From Rotaria sordida (Eukaryota > Rotifera > Eurotatoria > Philodinida > Philodinidae), in NCBI GenBank assembly GCA_905250125.1, contig CAJNOL010000029.1:1-64000 (forward strand): a stretch of DNA of 64,000 bases, written 5' to 3'. Of the stretch, positions 35,800-48,379 are shown piece by piece (within the stretch, counting starts at the first letter, position 1; each line of letters starts with the position of its first letter). Position numbers and translations under genes: made by a program. The notes under the pieces are model-generated. The model had not been told where the DNA came from. It searched no databases and saw only the letters and a program-made list of their open reading frames with translations.

Positions 35800-37929
35800 A
35801 ATTTTATTCTCTTTATATACTATATATAATAAATAATTATTTTTTCTTCAGACAAAGATTTCGAAATCTATTTTATATATAAACATAAATGATTGATTAT
35901 ATTGATGTTGTTTTTATTGAATTTATTTCTTAAATAAATCGATATATTCTGCTTTAATTTAAACTTTCTTCAATAATGTGATTCATTTTTAAGAGACCGA
36001 AACGGGAAAAATTTTTTGTTCTCCGCCCCATCCTGAAAAAAGCTTTCTTCACTTCGCCCCGCCCCGACTGTAATTTTTTTCTTCGCTGCCTCGTTAAGTT
36101 TCTATTTTGATCATGTGATTTATTCAAGTATATATTGCAACAAAAAGACACAAGAGTACAACAATTAGATACAGGAGCACAAAAAAGAGACAGCTTGAGA
36201 TCAATCAATCTTTTATTTTGTTATTCTCTATCGAACAAAGAAATAAGATATTATTAACAGCTGTTGGATCTGAATTAGATCTAATTTGTTTGACAAATTA
36301 ATCTGTGACGAAAGCTCTTTTTTCGACAACAACTGAACTGTATATCGAGGCCTGCAGATTCTAAAAACTGCCCAGAATCGAAACTGGCGGTCTAGTTATG
36401 TTCTAGATTAATAAAAGCAAGAAAGAACGGCTTCAAAATGGGATTCCTTAAAAATATCTTTGAAATCGCTAATCTAATAATAGTATAGGAGACAAATGGT
36501 GTATCTGTCTCAAAAATTACCGTAGCTACCTTAATTGCATCTCTTCCAGGCATGTGAAGTTCTAAGGAGACTGATTCTTGATCTGTCCAACACTCTAAAG
36601 CAATAGTTTTACATAATAAATCAAAATCTTAAATCTTGCTCATCAAATACAATGAAGACCGATGTTACTTTTGATTGTAGAGATATACTCGGTGATACAT
36701 CAAAGAATAGTAATCCATCAGTTAGCTTTTCTTACTGTCACTGTGTACAAGAAAAAAAAGAAAGAAAAAGCTTGCATTAACTTTTACGCTACATGATAAA
36801 CTTAAATAAACATTATCTTGAGATTGATCAGGCCAGACTGGTCAATAACTGATGTCGATTCCATCAATGGATTAGACCTTCTTAAATAAAAATGACTCTA
36901 CCTCATATATCAAATGAAAATTGTATGCTAACTATTGCAGATGTCAATTTATTAGAATAAAGAAAAAAAATGGAAAAAAATACCATTTTCTTACACTTAT
37001 GTGACAACAAGTTAGCCGTCTAGGCACGGTATAGACTCGAATCCTTTTAGATTTTTCTTAGTCTCACTGAGTTCTCCTCATAATTAAAATATAGGCTTAA
37101 AGGACGTTCGAAAGTTGGATATGTTCCCTCGTCAGTGTTCAGAGCTTTGATTTAAATATTCGTTTTTTTTCTTCAAAAGATAGTCCAAATAATTCTCTAC
37201 AAAATTCAATCAAAACAACTCGTCTAAAAGATAATTGGAAAACCATACCTGATTAGCAGGCACTGCTAAAAGATTCACTTTCAGACCACTGTTCTGATTT
37301 TTATATTGAGTGAATACTTTTTCTCAGAACTCGGACGAATAGTTTTGATAAAGTTCAAATAGTTTCATTATTATTCTTATGTTATATAAAATAAGTTCAT
37401 ATCTAATAAGATCATCTTATTTATCTCACCACAAACTATGAAACACAACTATACGCTTATCCAACATGAACTCTATTCAATAGGAACTCGTATTCAATTA
37501 CAGGAAGTATTTGAAATTTTTTGGCATTATTTACAGTTTTTCTGCAATTTGTAAACATCTTGAAAGGATTGATTTTGTTGATGTTATCAATTATATTGAT
37601 TTTGTTGATGTTATCAATTATATTGATTTTGTTGATGTTATCAATTATATTGATTTCTTTTCATCTGATTTCGTTTCAATAACTAGAATAAAATATAAGC
37701 ATACCACATCCTTAAAACGGGTGTTATGTCCAGTATTTGCAATAATATAATTTTTAGAGAAAAATACAAACTAATTTGAAGATTTTGAAAAGAAAACGAC
37801 GATGCAGAAATGCACAGTAGGTTATGATTTCTTCAATACGAATAATTATATTTATTAATGAAAATGTTCGTGTGTTCTTTCTTTTGTTAAAATAGAATCT
37901 AATGAAAATATTGAAATGTTATTATTGTT
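35800..37929. other. Intergenic region between convergent genes
   Basis: About 36985-37132 resembles one end of the 33140-33758 superfamily (AATCCTTTTAGATTTTTCTT, TCTCACTGAG, ending GTTCCCTCG). Otherwise no gene or structure was seen apart from the 27-bp tandem listed separately. Confidence 0.5.
37567..37660. repeat. 27-bp tandem repeat, three copies
   Basis: TTGATTTTGTTGATGTTATC followed by AATTATA repeats three times without change, then a partial fourth. The unit is a multiple of three and reads DFVDVINYI in one frame, but the enclosing frame is not otherwise gene-like. Confidence 0.9.
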
Positions 37930-38802
37930 TTAATAAATATCAACTTCAACTGGATAATGATCACTAATTTGTAAGGCTAATTTTTTAGTTAATTTAAATT
38001 TTTTATCAAATTGAAATGTTCCATTAGTCTTTGGTTTCCAATTGACTTTTTTCCATTGATTAATACCTGATGAAACTATTATTCTATCATATGAACATGA
38101 TTCAAGTAAATTTGTTTCAGTTCGATCATCAATTAACCATTGAAATTCACTAAAATATGTATTTCTCATTTCTTTCTTTTTAACATTATTTAAATATGAA
38201 CAATCAGCATTAAAATCACCTAATAATATTATTGAAGATTTTTCTTTTAATTGATCAATAACCGTACGTAAATGACGAAATTCATCATAAACACTATCTG
38301 GTTTAAGATGAGTACCAATAAATATGATTTTTCCAAATGATGATAATTCTATATGAAGAATAAATGGTTGACGTTCAAACATTTTACTAACTGATCCATT
38401 ATAAACATAAGATGAAAGAATTTTAATTTTTGAAGATTTTTTTTTATATAAATAAACTAAACGTTCTTTATATGATGTTGAACCAAGTGGTGGTGATATA
38501 ATAGCAGCATATTTTTTGATTTTTGATTTTTTATCAATATGATTTAAAAGAAGATTAACAACTTGATTATCATTTGATGTATCAATTATTTCCTGAAGAA
38601 AAATAAGATCATATCGTTGAAGAATTTTTGATATATGCGTATTAACTGCATTTGTTGATGTAGCTTTAGCTAAAGAATATCGACGTAAATTAAATGAACC
38701 AATTTTAATTGTTGATAATCGAGATTTAAATAACAAATTATCAGTATTATTAAGTAAACTAATTAAAATGAACAACGTTATAAAACGAACGAATCTATAC
38801 AT
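37930..38802 (-). CDS. Secreted DNase I-family endonuclease
   Basis: Intron-less, 290 aa. An N-terminal hydrophobic signal (FITLFILISLL) is followed by the whole endonuclease/exonuclease/phosphatase fold of deoxyribonuclease I: IGSFNLRRY, then FLQEI (metal/catalytic Glu at about residue 71), PPLGSTSYKERLVYLY, GTHLKPDS (catalytic His at about 165), LLGDFNADCSYL (Asp196 and Asn198), and the terminal SDHYPVEV (Asp281, His282). The paired cysteines of the structural disulfide (ADCSY and ESCSYDR) are present. All key residues are conserved, so an active Ca/Mg-dependent secreted double-strand DNA endonuclease is expected, in digestion, DNA clearance or defence. Length matches the family (about 280-300 aa). 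The second disulfide of vertebrate DNase I is not seen. Confidence 0.92.
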   Translation of the reverse strand: MYRFVRFITLFILISLLNNTDNLLFKSRLSTIKIGSFNLRRYSLAKATSTNAVNTHISKILQRYDLIFLQEIIDTSNDNQVVNLLLNHIDKKSKIKKYAAIISPPLGSTSYKERLVYLYKKKSSKIKILSSYVYNGSVSKMFERQPFILHIELSSFGKIIFIGTHLKPDSVYDEFRHLRTVIDQLKEKSSIILLGDFNADCSYLNNVKKKEMRNTYFSEFQWLIDDRTETNLLESCSYDRIIVSSGINQWKKVNWKPKTNGTFQFDKKFKLTKKLALQISDHYPVEVDIY

Positions 38803-39959
38803 TGTAGAATTTTATTTTAAAATGAAAAAAAAATTGAAGAATCGAATGTATACTTATAAAAGCAAAGAAAAAAAAACAAATTATCATTCTTTAGATTGAA
38901 TTACTCTCGTTAAACGAATGATTGATAAACATTAGCTAAGATCAAATTTCATATAAGAATTAAATGTTGAAATAGGATCCTTGTCATTATAATGAATAAA
39001 CAAAATGAATGCTTTTTTTGTTAAAAAAAAATAATTTCAATGATAAACTATGAGCATAAATAACTTTTTAAGTTCAAATATATTTAGACTATATCAAAAT
39101 AACAGTCGTGATACTTGACATACAATCGTTTTATTGGAAGTTAATGTCTGAAAATTTTTCGAAATGTTCATGTCAACTGTTCTACTAAATTTAATGATTA
39201 GAGGTGATTTCACTGATTAAGTTATGACACATAAAAAACTACATGCTACTAAATTCATCGAATAAGATCAACGTAAAATACTTCTAGTGAAAGGTACACA
39301 ATCTACATTCAGCTCTTTATTTTCGGGGATCAAACTGATTAATTAAAGCAAATAGTGAATGGAGTACATCTATCTGTAGAACAACTACATATACATTTAA
39401 AAGTATAATTCTTCTTCAGGTCGACGACATCCTATACATTAATTGATCAAACTGGTAGAGCATATCAAAGAGTGTGAGTGTTATGGTGTCGCTGAGCTGG
39501 AGAAGCATCATACTTTGGTTTTAATCCAGGCCAACGATATCCTTAACTATGTAATTGGTTTGATTGATAGTGGAAAACACTATAGAATGAAGGTACGGTT
39601 GTTGTCAATCTAGAATAGCACCTATACTTGATTGACAAATAATAATGTTGAATGAATCCTGAGAAAAGTTGGTGATCAAAAGTGTCTTCTTCTTTGGTTT
39701 AAAATATTCGATTAATTATTATCATATAGGAAATGAAGCAAGTTTTTAAATAGAATTAACCTCTTCAAATTGCATTCGAGAATGTTCATTGTTAGTGTAA
39801 ACATTGAACAGTAAGCCTCCAACACGGAACTTACTAGGTCACTAACACCCGTGTTTGCTGCAACATTCGAACACAAACGCTATCCAAATATATCCTTTTT
39901 GTTGCAGTATGTTTCAATGCTTTACTGAACAGTCATGCCAGATTATATTAACTACATTG
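38803..39959. other. Intergenic region
   Basis: No gene recognised. AT-rich, with no repeat longer than a few tens of bases noticed. Confidence 0.45.
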
Positions 39960-40445
39960 ACAAGGGAAACTCTCTAGATATCAGATAATTTTTCGACGGA
40001 GACGATGTTTGTTTGATGAGTATTAATAAGTAATAAACAAGTGTAGAGTTGTTTGCTTTTCCTGGCCTTCATTCTCTAAGCAGAATTTTCAACAAAAAGT
40101 TGTGATCCTCATCAAATGACATGAAAAATCGACTTTCGACTACAAACTGTGCACAAGCAAAGCTTTCAATGAGATTAGTTTATAGGACAAGTTGTAAGTT
40201 TTCTAGTATCTTCTCTCCTGAGATATTCAATATTCGAAATTTCTTCATGTGTAAAAACAAATATTGTTTTTATATTTACATTTCCAGAAAGGAAATACTA
40301 GAAAAGCTAAAACTTGTACAATCAACTAATCTCAAGAATGAAAAGCCAAAACATTCTAAACTCCTTTATTACTCTCTAGTACTCATCAAATAAACATCGT
40401 CTCAGTCGAAAAACGATTCGATATTCGGAGAGATTTTCTCGTAAG
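39960..40445. mobile_element. TIR/foldback element, second copy of the STIL-intron family
   Basis: Left arm CTCTCTAGATATCAGATAAT, TTTTTCGACGGAGACGATGT and GATGAGTATTAATAAGTAAT is the reverse complement of the right arm at about 40355-40440 (ATTACTCTCTAGTACTCATC, ACATCGTCTCAGTCGAAAAA, GATATTCGGAGAG). The interior shares AATCGACTTTCGACTACAAA and GAGATATTCAATATTCGAAA with the 1640-2555 element. Non-coding, non-autonomous. Confidence 0.75.
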
Positions 40446-41931
40446 TCGGTGGTCAGTAAACTAAAACTACACATCCCTAATTACATTTATTCAAAATTCT
40501 TTACCAATAGAATCTTGATCAAACAAGAAATTTCAGTTTGTCCTATCTTGTCATGTAAAAATGATTCAAAAAATTTTCAGCTATTATCTTGAAACAAACT
40601 CTATGAGTATGAGCTCTATAAATCTTGTCATTTTGCTATAAGTTAAGTATATCGAAAATTGATTTCAAGTATCCAATAAAATTGTTGTAGACAATGGCGA
40701 ACAAAAAAATAATAATATTCTTCTATCTTATTTGTTACTACATCGAGAAGAAAAATATCAATAAAATATACAATTTCAATAAACAACAAAAAACCAAATA
40801 CACAGATGTATGTACATAAGCGCTGTTCGATTACAAATAAACACTGGAACAGAGATCTACTAATATCAATGTCGTATAGATATGTCCTTCCGCAAACTTC
40901 AGTTTGAGTTTTCGGTAGCAGAACATAGTGAGATTTGATGATTTTCCCAGTCTTCTGACAATACTACATTTCTTTTTTTTGAAAAGAACACAACTAAATC
41001 TATACAAATTCATTATTGTTATTAATTTCTTGTATTTTGAAATAGTCTATATATACATTTTATTTACTTTTTTAGATGTCATGGAAATGAATTAGTGAAG
41101 TTGATGTATTCATAAGAGAAAAAAAATACGAAGTCTAAATATGTTTGACAGTTCATATAGTTCACTATTACGATCATATATGTCTGTGATTGTATATACA
41201 GCAATAAAGATCATATATATATAACACTTTTTTTGATAGAAGTATTAATTCGAAGGGAGGAGTTATGCTCTATTCTCTTTCTTCATATCATCAATCGCAT
41301 CGCTTCCATACAAAACCATGCGTTTATATATGAACAACCAGGAGCGAGAAAAGAACGAAAGGAAGGTAGGAATAATAGAAAGAGGACAGATGTATTGATG
41401 TCGTCACACCAAACAATAAAATAGTTAACGATACATAGTTACGAAAGAAGCAAGGACAAAGCATATAATAACAAGCAATGATAAGAGAAGGTTAAACATT
41501 ATGTATAAACGGTCAATTCAACTAAGCAATGAGAGTAGATAATGACACACAATAATCTATAGATTTTGACATTACCGACAATCTTGTCAAGGTAGTCAAG
41601 AATAAACAAATATTCTGTCTTAAAAATTTCGATCTATCCTTTATACAACCTTCGTTATGAAGATATTACGGAAGCACTTTTGTCTGCATAAATCATCGTA
41701 TTATTTGACATACAATACGAACATATATGATCGTCATGTTAAACTATGTAAACTATCATGTCCTTTGGAAGTGCGATAATCTACAAACGTACTTATTTAA
41801 TTTCAATACTTGAAAAAAAAGTCCTCTCTTAAGACACCGGTATTATAAGCTAGAATGGGAAAGGCGATGATGGGATGACTTTTTTACGTTATTCTGCAGA
41901 TCTCTATACCAGAAGTTTAATCGATAAAATG
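40446..41931. other. Intergenic region downstream of RABGEF1
   Basis: No gene recognised; short AT-rich and (TA)n tracts (near 41212-41222) only. Confidence 0.45.
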
Positions 41932-44900
41932 TCACTGTTTTATATTTTGTTGTATGACAATGTCAGGTGCTAATGGTTCTGGTAAATGTTCATTATCTGT
42001 TGTTGATTGATCTAAAATATGATTGATGTTTTTGACATTATTTTCACATTGAATTAATTGTGGAATTTGTTCAAAATATGAAAAACGTGTATATGAACCA
42101 TTTAATAATTCATTTATATCTGTTACTGTTTGCATTAAACGTCGATTAAAATCGAGAATATTTTCATTAAATTTTTCACAATTATGTTCAGTTTGATCAT
42201 ATTGTATAGACATTTGTCTAAATTGTTGAATATTTACATCATTTTCTAATGAATAATCAAAAACAGAAACAAATTTTGATGGTAATACTGGTTCACCACG
42301 CATATATAATGAAAAATCATTTGATGATAAACCAAGATGTTCAGCTTCTAAAAGTCCAATAAAACGAACAGCTGAATCCTGAAAAACAAAATAAATTAAT
42401 AATAGTTCGTTATAGGCTTCCTTTTTGTTTTTTGCTTATGAACATACAAGATTAGCTAAATAATAAAGTTGTTCACCATTTGGTTGAGAAAAATTACTTA
42501 AAAATTGTATATTTGAATGCAATCGAGGTGGTTTAGCTCTTAATACAACATAAATAAGTGCTGGAAGAAAACGATCAGCATTTATTGTTATTCCACTACT
42601 TGATTGTAAAGCTTCTTCAATAAAAGATTTACATTCCATTATTGAATGAATTTTTCCTTGTGGAGTTGTTTTAGCATCAAGTTCAATTAAAGCTAATTAA
42701 GGTTAGAAAAAAAACAACAGAATTCTTTGTTTAGATTCAATCTTTGGTATGAAAGTCTTGGTACAAGATATTCACTCATTTTTTTGGAAACTTGAAAACA
42801 ACTGATTAGAGCCACACACAGTTAGTTAGAATCAAACATTTTTGTTCTTTCCGAATACGTGTTTAGAATATTGTTCTGAAATAAAGTTGAACAACTATCA
42901 TCCGGCTATTTCAAAAGATTCAACATAACAGCCTTTAATGATGAGATTTTGTAGAACAAAATTTGCTCTACAAAATATGCTATTTACTTTTGCATGATAG
43001 ATTTTAAAACTTTTGTACTTTTAAGAGCAACTTTTAACACAACGGTTTTTTAATTAATACCAATTTTCATAGAAACTAGCGGTTTAGTGAAAATGCATAT
43101 ATGAGATTTCACTTATTATAATATCTTATTTTATACAGAATTCAATGTTCTACAATAACGTTGAGTTGAAGTTGTTTCGCAAATTAAGAATTGCACTAAA
43201 ACGACTATTTTGCTTTGTGCGAACTAGAGCTCACCTGATCCAAGAATTTTCAGACCCAGACTCGGCCGATTAAAGTTTTTTTGGATCTGTAACCGATCGA
43301 TGAAAATTTTGAATTTGAACCTGATTGATTAATCTTTTGTCGGAAGAGCCCATTGGGTTCAAAATTTTGTGGATCCGGATCCGGACGATTCAAAATTTTT
43401 AGACTCGGACTCAATGGGCCTCTAGTGCAGACACTATTTTGGACATTTTCACAAAATTTATTGATAGTTATTCAAATTACGAAAGAGCGAAAACTTCTGA
43501 TTCTAACTAACTGCTTTTGGCTTTAATCAGTAGATCTTATCGGATCCGAGCGCGGTTTACTCAACATTTCGAGATCCAGACCCGGTCGAATCGTGCTTTG
43601 ATGCTCTCATTGAAACTTTCTAATAAGAATTGGATAGTCGTTCCGAAGGTATGAGATACTTGTTCCCATTTTTTGTATTCAGAGACTAGCGCACCATACA
43701 TATTTCTGAGACGTCTGTCAAGTCCAAGATTTTCGGACATGAACTCTATTAACCAGTTGTCTGTTAGTAGCCGAAAAATGAGTGAATATTTTGTGTCAAG
43801 ACTTTCTCGTCATAGTTTAATAAATAAATAAAATAAAAAAATACAAAGACTTACCATTCATTGCTTTATAAATTGTTTCTCGAACATTAGGAACATCTTC
43901 ATTGAGAACGCTATCTAACATTGTTGGTGTTACCCAATGAAGAGATGATATTCGATTTTGTATGGATAAATCTTGTTCTTCACATTCGATAGCAATACGA
44001 TTAAATATTAATGAATAATCTTTTGAAAAAATAATACTTTCAACATAATCACGAACACGATGAATTAAATCTTCATTTTCATCTGTATATAAGAAAAAAA
44101 ACAGAAAACAAAATTTTTGATATACAAAAAAAATTAATTTCTTTGTATTGTTATTTTACCTCGATAAATTGAATTAGTTTGTATTCTTTTCTTAATTGTA
44201 TCTTTAAACGTTCCATAATCTTGTATAAGTGTATCAAGATGAACATTTTTATTTGAACATTTTTTATGAAAATTATTTGCAAATGTTTTTACTTGAGATT
44301 TTATATCGACACGTGCATCATCTGTTGTCATTATATCTAAATGTTTACTTGCTGTTTCATTTTCTACTGTTTGTTCATCATTTATTAACGCTGAAATTAC
44401 TGAACTACTTGATGCTATGAAAATAAAATGAAATTTTTGTTTTTTAGACAAAAAATAAAATGCAATGGAGTTTTTCGAACATACAACGAAGATTACCAGC
44501 TCGATTAACCATTTGTCGAATTGGATTCCGTATAATGATATTTGAACGACGTCTTTCATTAAGATTATTAAGTGGTGAAGATAATGATGGAGTAGTAACA
44601 GATATCGGTGTACTTAAATAAGAAACGATGATAGAATATAATAAAATTAAATATCTCTCATCTTTGATTTGTGATATTCAACTTATGTGATGTATAATCT
44701 TCGAAGGAGCATTATTGAATCTTTAATTTAAGACCTTTTAAATATTAAACCTTCCAATACGTAATGAACAAAACAACAATCTCGTAATAATTTACTAAAT
44801 ATTATGTATTTAGAAGTTCAAATTAATTCACTGTTAGCTAGAACGAAAAATTCGATAATTTTCGATTGATTTCAAGTTGCTATTAATAATAATAAACAAC

Positions 44901-45642
44901 GAAATAATAAGTATTAACTTATATTTGTCAAAGATGAAAAATTTCTATAGGACTAACAATTTATTAATCAAATTATATTTGACTTTTCTTTTGTTTTTTT
45001 TTTTTTGACAATGCCATTTTCACTTGACCTCTAGCTTAGTTCATGAATAAAAATGTACGAAATCGAAATCACGAGAAAAATATTAGCCAGAACCGGAATT
45101 CAAGTTTATAGTAAAATATTTTATGAATCAAAACATAATTCAAGAGAGATGATCCAAAAAAAGTGCTAATCATCGATTAAACAAATCAAAAAAACGAGTA
45201 TTGAAGTGTCATATGAATAAATTCTGGAATAGTTTTCTCTAGATTGGGACCAAAAAAAATTGGTTCTCGCACACCCCTAGTCATAGATCTACTTTTTTTT
45301 TGCATAGTGTGACTCTATTACTTATAGCGTCCAATCATTCATTGGTTTTTGTTTTCGTTATTTAACTTAATTCATTCGTCATTAAACCCTTAATGGATGA
45401 TTTTTTTTATCAAAAGAAAGTTAAATAAATCTTTTTTTTCTTTCTTTCAAGGTCACAAAATTTTCTTACTTTGATTTTCCATCATATGATTGTTGAATTT
45501 GTTTAGCTTGTTGATAAACTTCTCGATAACATTTACTACAAAATCCATCCCATATTTTATTTCCATAAAATCCACATGCATTTCGACAAAATTCACCATC
45601 TAATCGTGTATTCACTGTTTCAGTCGATTGTGATTTGAGCAT
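41932..45642 (-). CDS. RABGEF1: Rab5 GDP/GTP exchange factor Rabex-5
   Basis: Six exons in transcription order: 45642-45470, 44612-44485, 44414-44160, 44082-43855, 42692-42448, 42378-41932, joining in frame to 491 aa, the usual length of the vertebrate protein. Rabex-5 activates Rab5 on early endosomes and binds ubiquitin. Exon 1 encodes an A20-type zinc finger with Cys spacing C-x3-C-x11-C-x2-C ([11 protein letters not shown]…[10 protein letters not shown]). A helical-bundle region follows, then the VPS9 domain: [19 protein letters not shown], then [20 protein letters not shown] with the catalytic Asp of A-D-x-[14 protein letters not shown], and the YYLANL Tyr region, continuing through [19 protein letters not shown] short coiled C-terminal segment ends [10 protein letters not shown], as in vertebrates. 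Intron 4 (42693-43854) is a TIR-bounded insertion; introns 2, 3 and 5 are 69-77 nt. Confidence 0.94.
42750..43820. mobile_element. TIR-bounded element filling RABGEF1 intron 4
   Basis: Near the left end the plus strand reads GAAAGTCTTGGTACAAGATA, TTCACTCATTTTT, ACAACTGATTAGAG. The reverse complement of the right end (about 43745-43820) reads GAAAGTCTTGACACAAAATA, TTCACTCATTTTT, ACAACTGGTTAATAGAG. The TIRs are about 65-70 nt. They stop roughly 35 nt from the donor and 57 nt from the acceptor, so nearly the whole intron is the element. The interior contains repeated GGATCCGGATCCGG- and AGACTCGGACTC-type blocks (43240-43430, 43540-43600) and no ORF. Confidence 0.75.
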
Positions 45643-47655
45643 TGTTTTGAATTAAAAAAAAGAAAAAAATATATATATCTAAAACAAATCAAATAACAAA
45701 TTTTGTATAATGAAAACTCTAGTGAGTTAATAACGTAGTGATTTTCTTGATAGTAACAACTTTTCAATTAAAAAAAAGTCATTCAATGTCAGTAAGTACA
45801 ACAAAAGCACAACGATCATCACGTTTCGTAAAATGCCGCAAATCATTGGGTGGGTCATAGGGTCGAATTTAAGTTTTGTATGTTCCATGGTGGATGATAT
45901 GTATGGATGGTTTGGTTCATCTAGATTATGAAAGTTTTCATAGATAATTATATAAATATATCAACAAAAAATTTACTTAAATGTACATCATGTGAACAAA
46001 TATGTATTGAATGCTGATTCATATATATGCTGATACTTGAATGGTCTGTTCTATTATGCGAACAGAACAAAATTTTGTTTGTTTTTCCCATAGTGCTCTC
46101 CTCCTCTTCCTATTTTGAATATAATATAATCGACGAATCAGAAACCAGAATTTACAGATGGCGTATGTAGAAGTCCTTGTCATATTTATTTACTATTGAT
46201 ATTAGAAACTGTCACGTCTTGTGCTGCGGATCAATGAAGAAGAAGAAATAAGTCAATATCAGTTTATTGACGTGTTAAACAGTAACAAGAACAAAAGATA
46301 ATGTCGCAACAAATTGTCGCAATCATATGAGAAAAATATGAAAAAGAAAAAACGCAATACAAAGAAAAAAATCAAAAAGAAATACGTAATATGAGACTAG
46401 ACATAGGACAAAGAACGAAACAATATATGTATTATCTAGCTACTCAGAATGTATAACAAAAACTAAAGAGAACGAAAGAAAAGGAAAGAAAACAAATATA
46501 GTATTGAATATATTTGTTTTCACTATATGACAGAAACTTTCATAATTATTGATTCTTCTAATAGTAACGATTATCAAATTTACACCTGACTGAATTGATT
46601 ATAGTTGAAATAGTGAATAATCACGTATTAGAATAATTAATAGAAAACAAGATTGAACATTCGTAGAAAAGTCTATAGAGAATGTAAGACTATGAGTTTG
46701 TTTTTTACATTTATCTTGTTGAATAGTTAATAAACATAATCAATATTCAGTATCTATGAATATTATATCGACATCAATAATCATCATAAGTTTCATATAC
46801 AAAGCGGATTGTATTCGTTGAATATCAAATATAATAAACAAAATGTTTCCAATTTAATTAATAACTATTCATAGTTAAGTGCTGTGAAAATTTCCTAGCA
46901 AAACTTACCCGCATGTATTTAGCACTACAACTGGAAAGAGAAAAATAGTCAAGAAATTTATAACAAAAGCTTCAACTCAGATGAACAAGGTAGACCAATA
47001 CAAAAAAAAGACGGAAGACGCTATTAGTCAATTGCATATCATTGCAAAGAAGTATATGTTTCTCGGATATATACAGCATTTGAACGAGAATTTCTTTTCA
47101 AATCTAAAATTTTAGATATGAATGTAGGGAATGCAAGAAGATTCATAGGAACATCCAAACCCATACTCACCTTTTATTTTTTGTTTACTTTTCTGCCGCT
47201 TAAAAGTAAATGCCCTGGAAAATAATCGACGCCCATTTTACTTTTACATGGTACTACCACAAAAATTAGAAAGACTAAAGATAATTTATCAACTGATATT
47301 CTTTTTCCTTTTTCATATAGCTGAAAGCTTTTGTTGCTTTGTTGTAAATTTCTCTACTGTTTTTCACATAGATCAATTATCGTAGACTCGACTACAACTA
47401 ATTGGCCGAAACTGGCAAAGATAGAAGCGGTATTGACGATCGATCGGTAGTGCCCTACGGGAACGAGTTTTTCTTGATTTCCATTTCCGTAATGCTTTCA
47501 AATTTCCTATTACGATTTCATTTTTCATTTTTGAGAAAAGCTATCATTACCAGACAGTACCTTCTGTCAACGTCGTACTTTACACAATGTGTGACGGTCT
47601 GAAATCAAAAATAACAATATCATGAGAGGTATATTTTTTTCGAGATAGTGCAAAA
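45643..47655. other. Intergenic region upstream of RABGEF1
   Basis: The right-to-left promoter of RABGEF1 should lie just after 45642. No gene recognised in the rest. The frame at 47402-47602 is not gene-like. Confidence 0.45.
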
Positions 47656-48175
47656 TTGCAAATAATTCAAACGTAGATTGTAAACATGACTTTGTCATTT
47701 GGTCCAGGGACAAACTACAGATATGGAAGTTTCAGAGTTAGATAGAGAACACTTAGACTATTCTAGAGTACTAATAAAAACTGAAACACTGTTTGAACTT
47801 CACAGACACACTTGAGCCCGAAACACATAAAAACTTAGCATTTTCTGTATCGATTCTCTTAAAAACAGAATGCAAGCAAAAACAACAGTCCCAACGACTA
47901 GTACCTATAATAAAACTTTCAGACTTCTATCATTTGAAATAAAAGAGCGAGACAAGGTCCATTTTGACTGGATAAACCAATCGGTCACTCCTGCCCCCAT
48001 TGCTTCCATTTACAAAGTTTTGAAGCTTTTCAGAGCTCGTAGCAATACTTATAGGAAGAATTCCTACAAGCTCTCAAACTTCCGATGTATTTCGATGAAC
48101 TCAATGGAAACTTTGATACGCTCGGAAAAGAAACTTCCTGCTGTACACATATCCATTGAAGTTTTCCCATCGATA
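47656..48175. repeat. Diverged repeat, direct copy at 49510-49990
   Basis: Blocks such as TTTGAACTTCACAGACACAC, GACAAGGTCCATTTTGACTG, TCCATTTACAAAGTTTT and AGCAATACTTATAGGAAG recur in the same order and orientation at 49510-49990 (TTGGAACTTCACTGAGATAC, GACAAGGTTCATTTTAACTG, CCCATTTACAAGATTTTC, AGCTACGCTTATAGATACG). Part is also present inverted at about 49010-49120. The ORF at 47870-48178 is part of this repeat, not a gene. Confidence 0.7.
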
Positions 48176-48379
48176 TGAAATAAGTTATTCAGTTTACTAA
48201 AATTAATAGATCTGAATTCGATTATGGTGTTCGTTTATCTTCTGTAATCTACATGCTCAGCCAAAAACAAATGCTCGTCCTACTTTTGTATTTTTTCATC
48301 AACATACACTTGATATTTAAATAAGGGGTTCAAATATTATAGTTGAAATATTATGCGCTCGATTTTCTTGTCTCTTTCA

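Noticed and set aside
35954..36208. 84-codon minus-strand frame downstream of the lectin/EGF gene
   Set aside because: No recognisable domain; the sequence looks like diverged intergenic DNA.
37511..37750. Repeat protein with DFVDVINYI units
   Set aside because: Only the 27-bp tandem is periodic; the flanking frame is short and not gene-like.
47870..48178. 102-codon plus-strand frame
   Set aside because: The same sequence recurs, with stops, at 49640-49990; it is part of a repeat.
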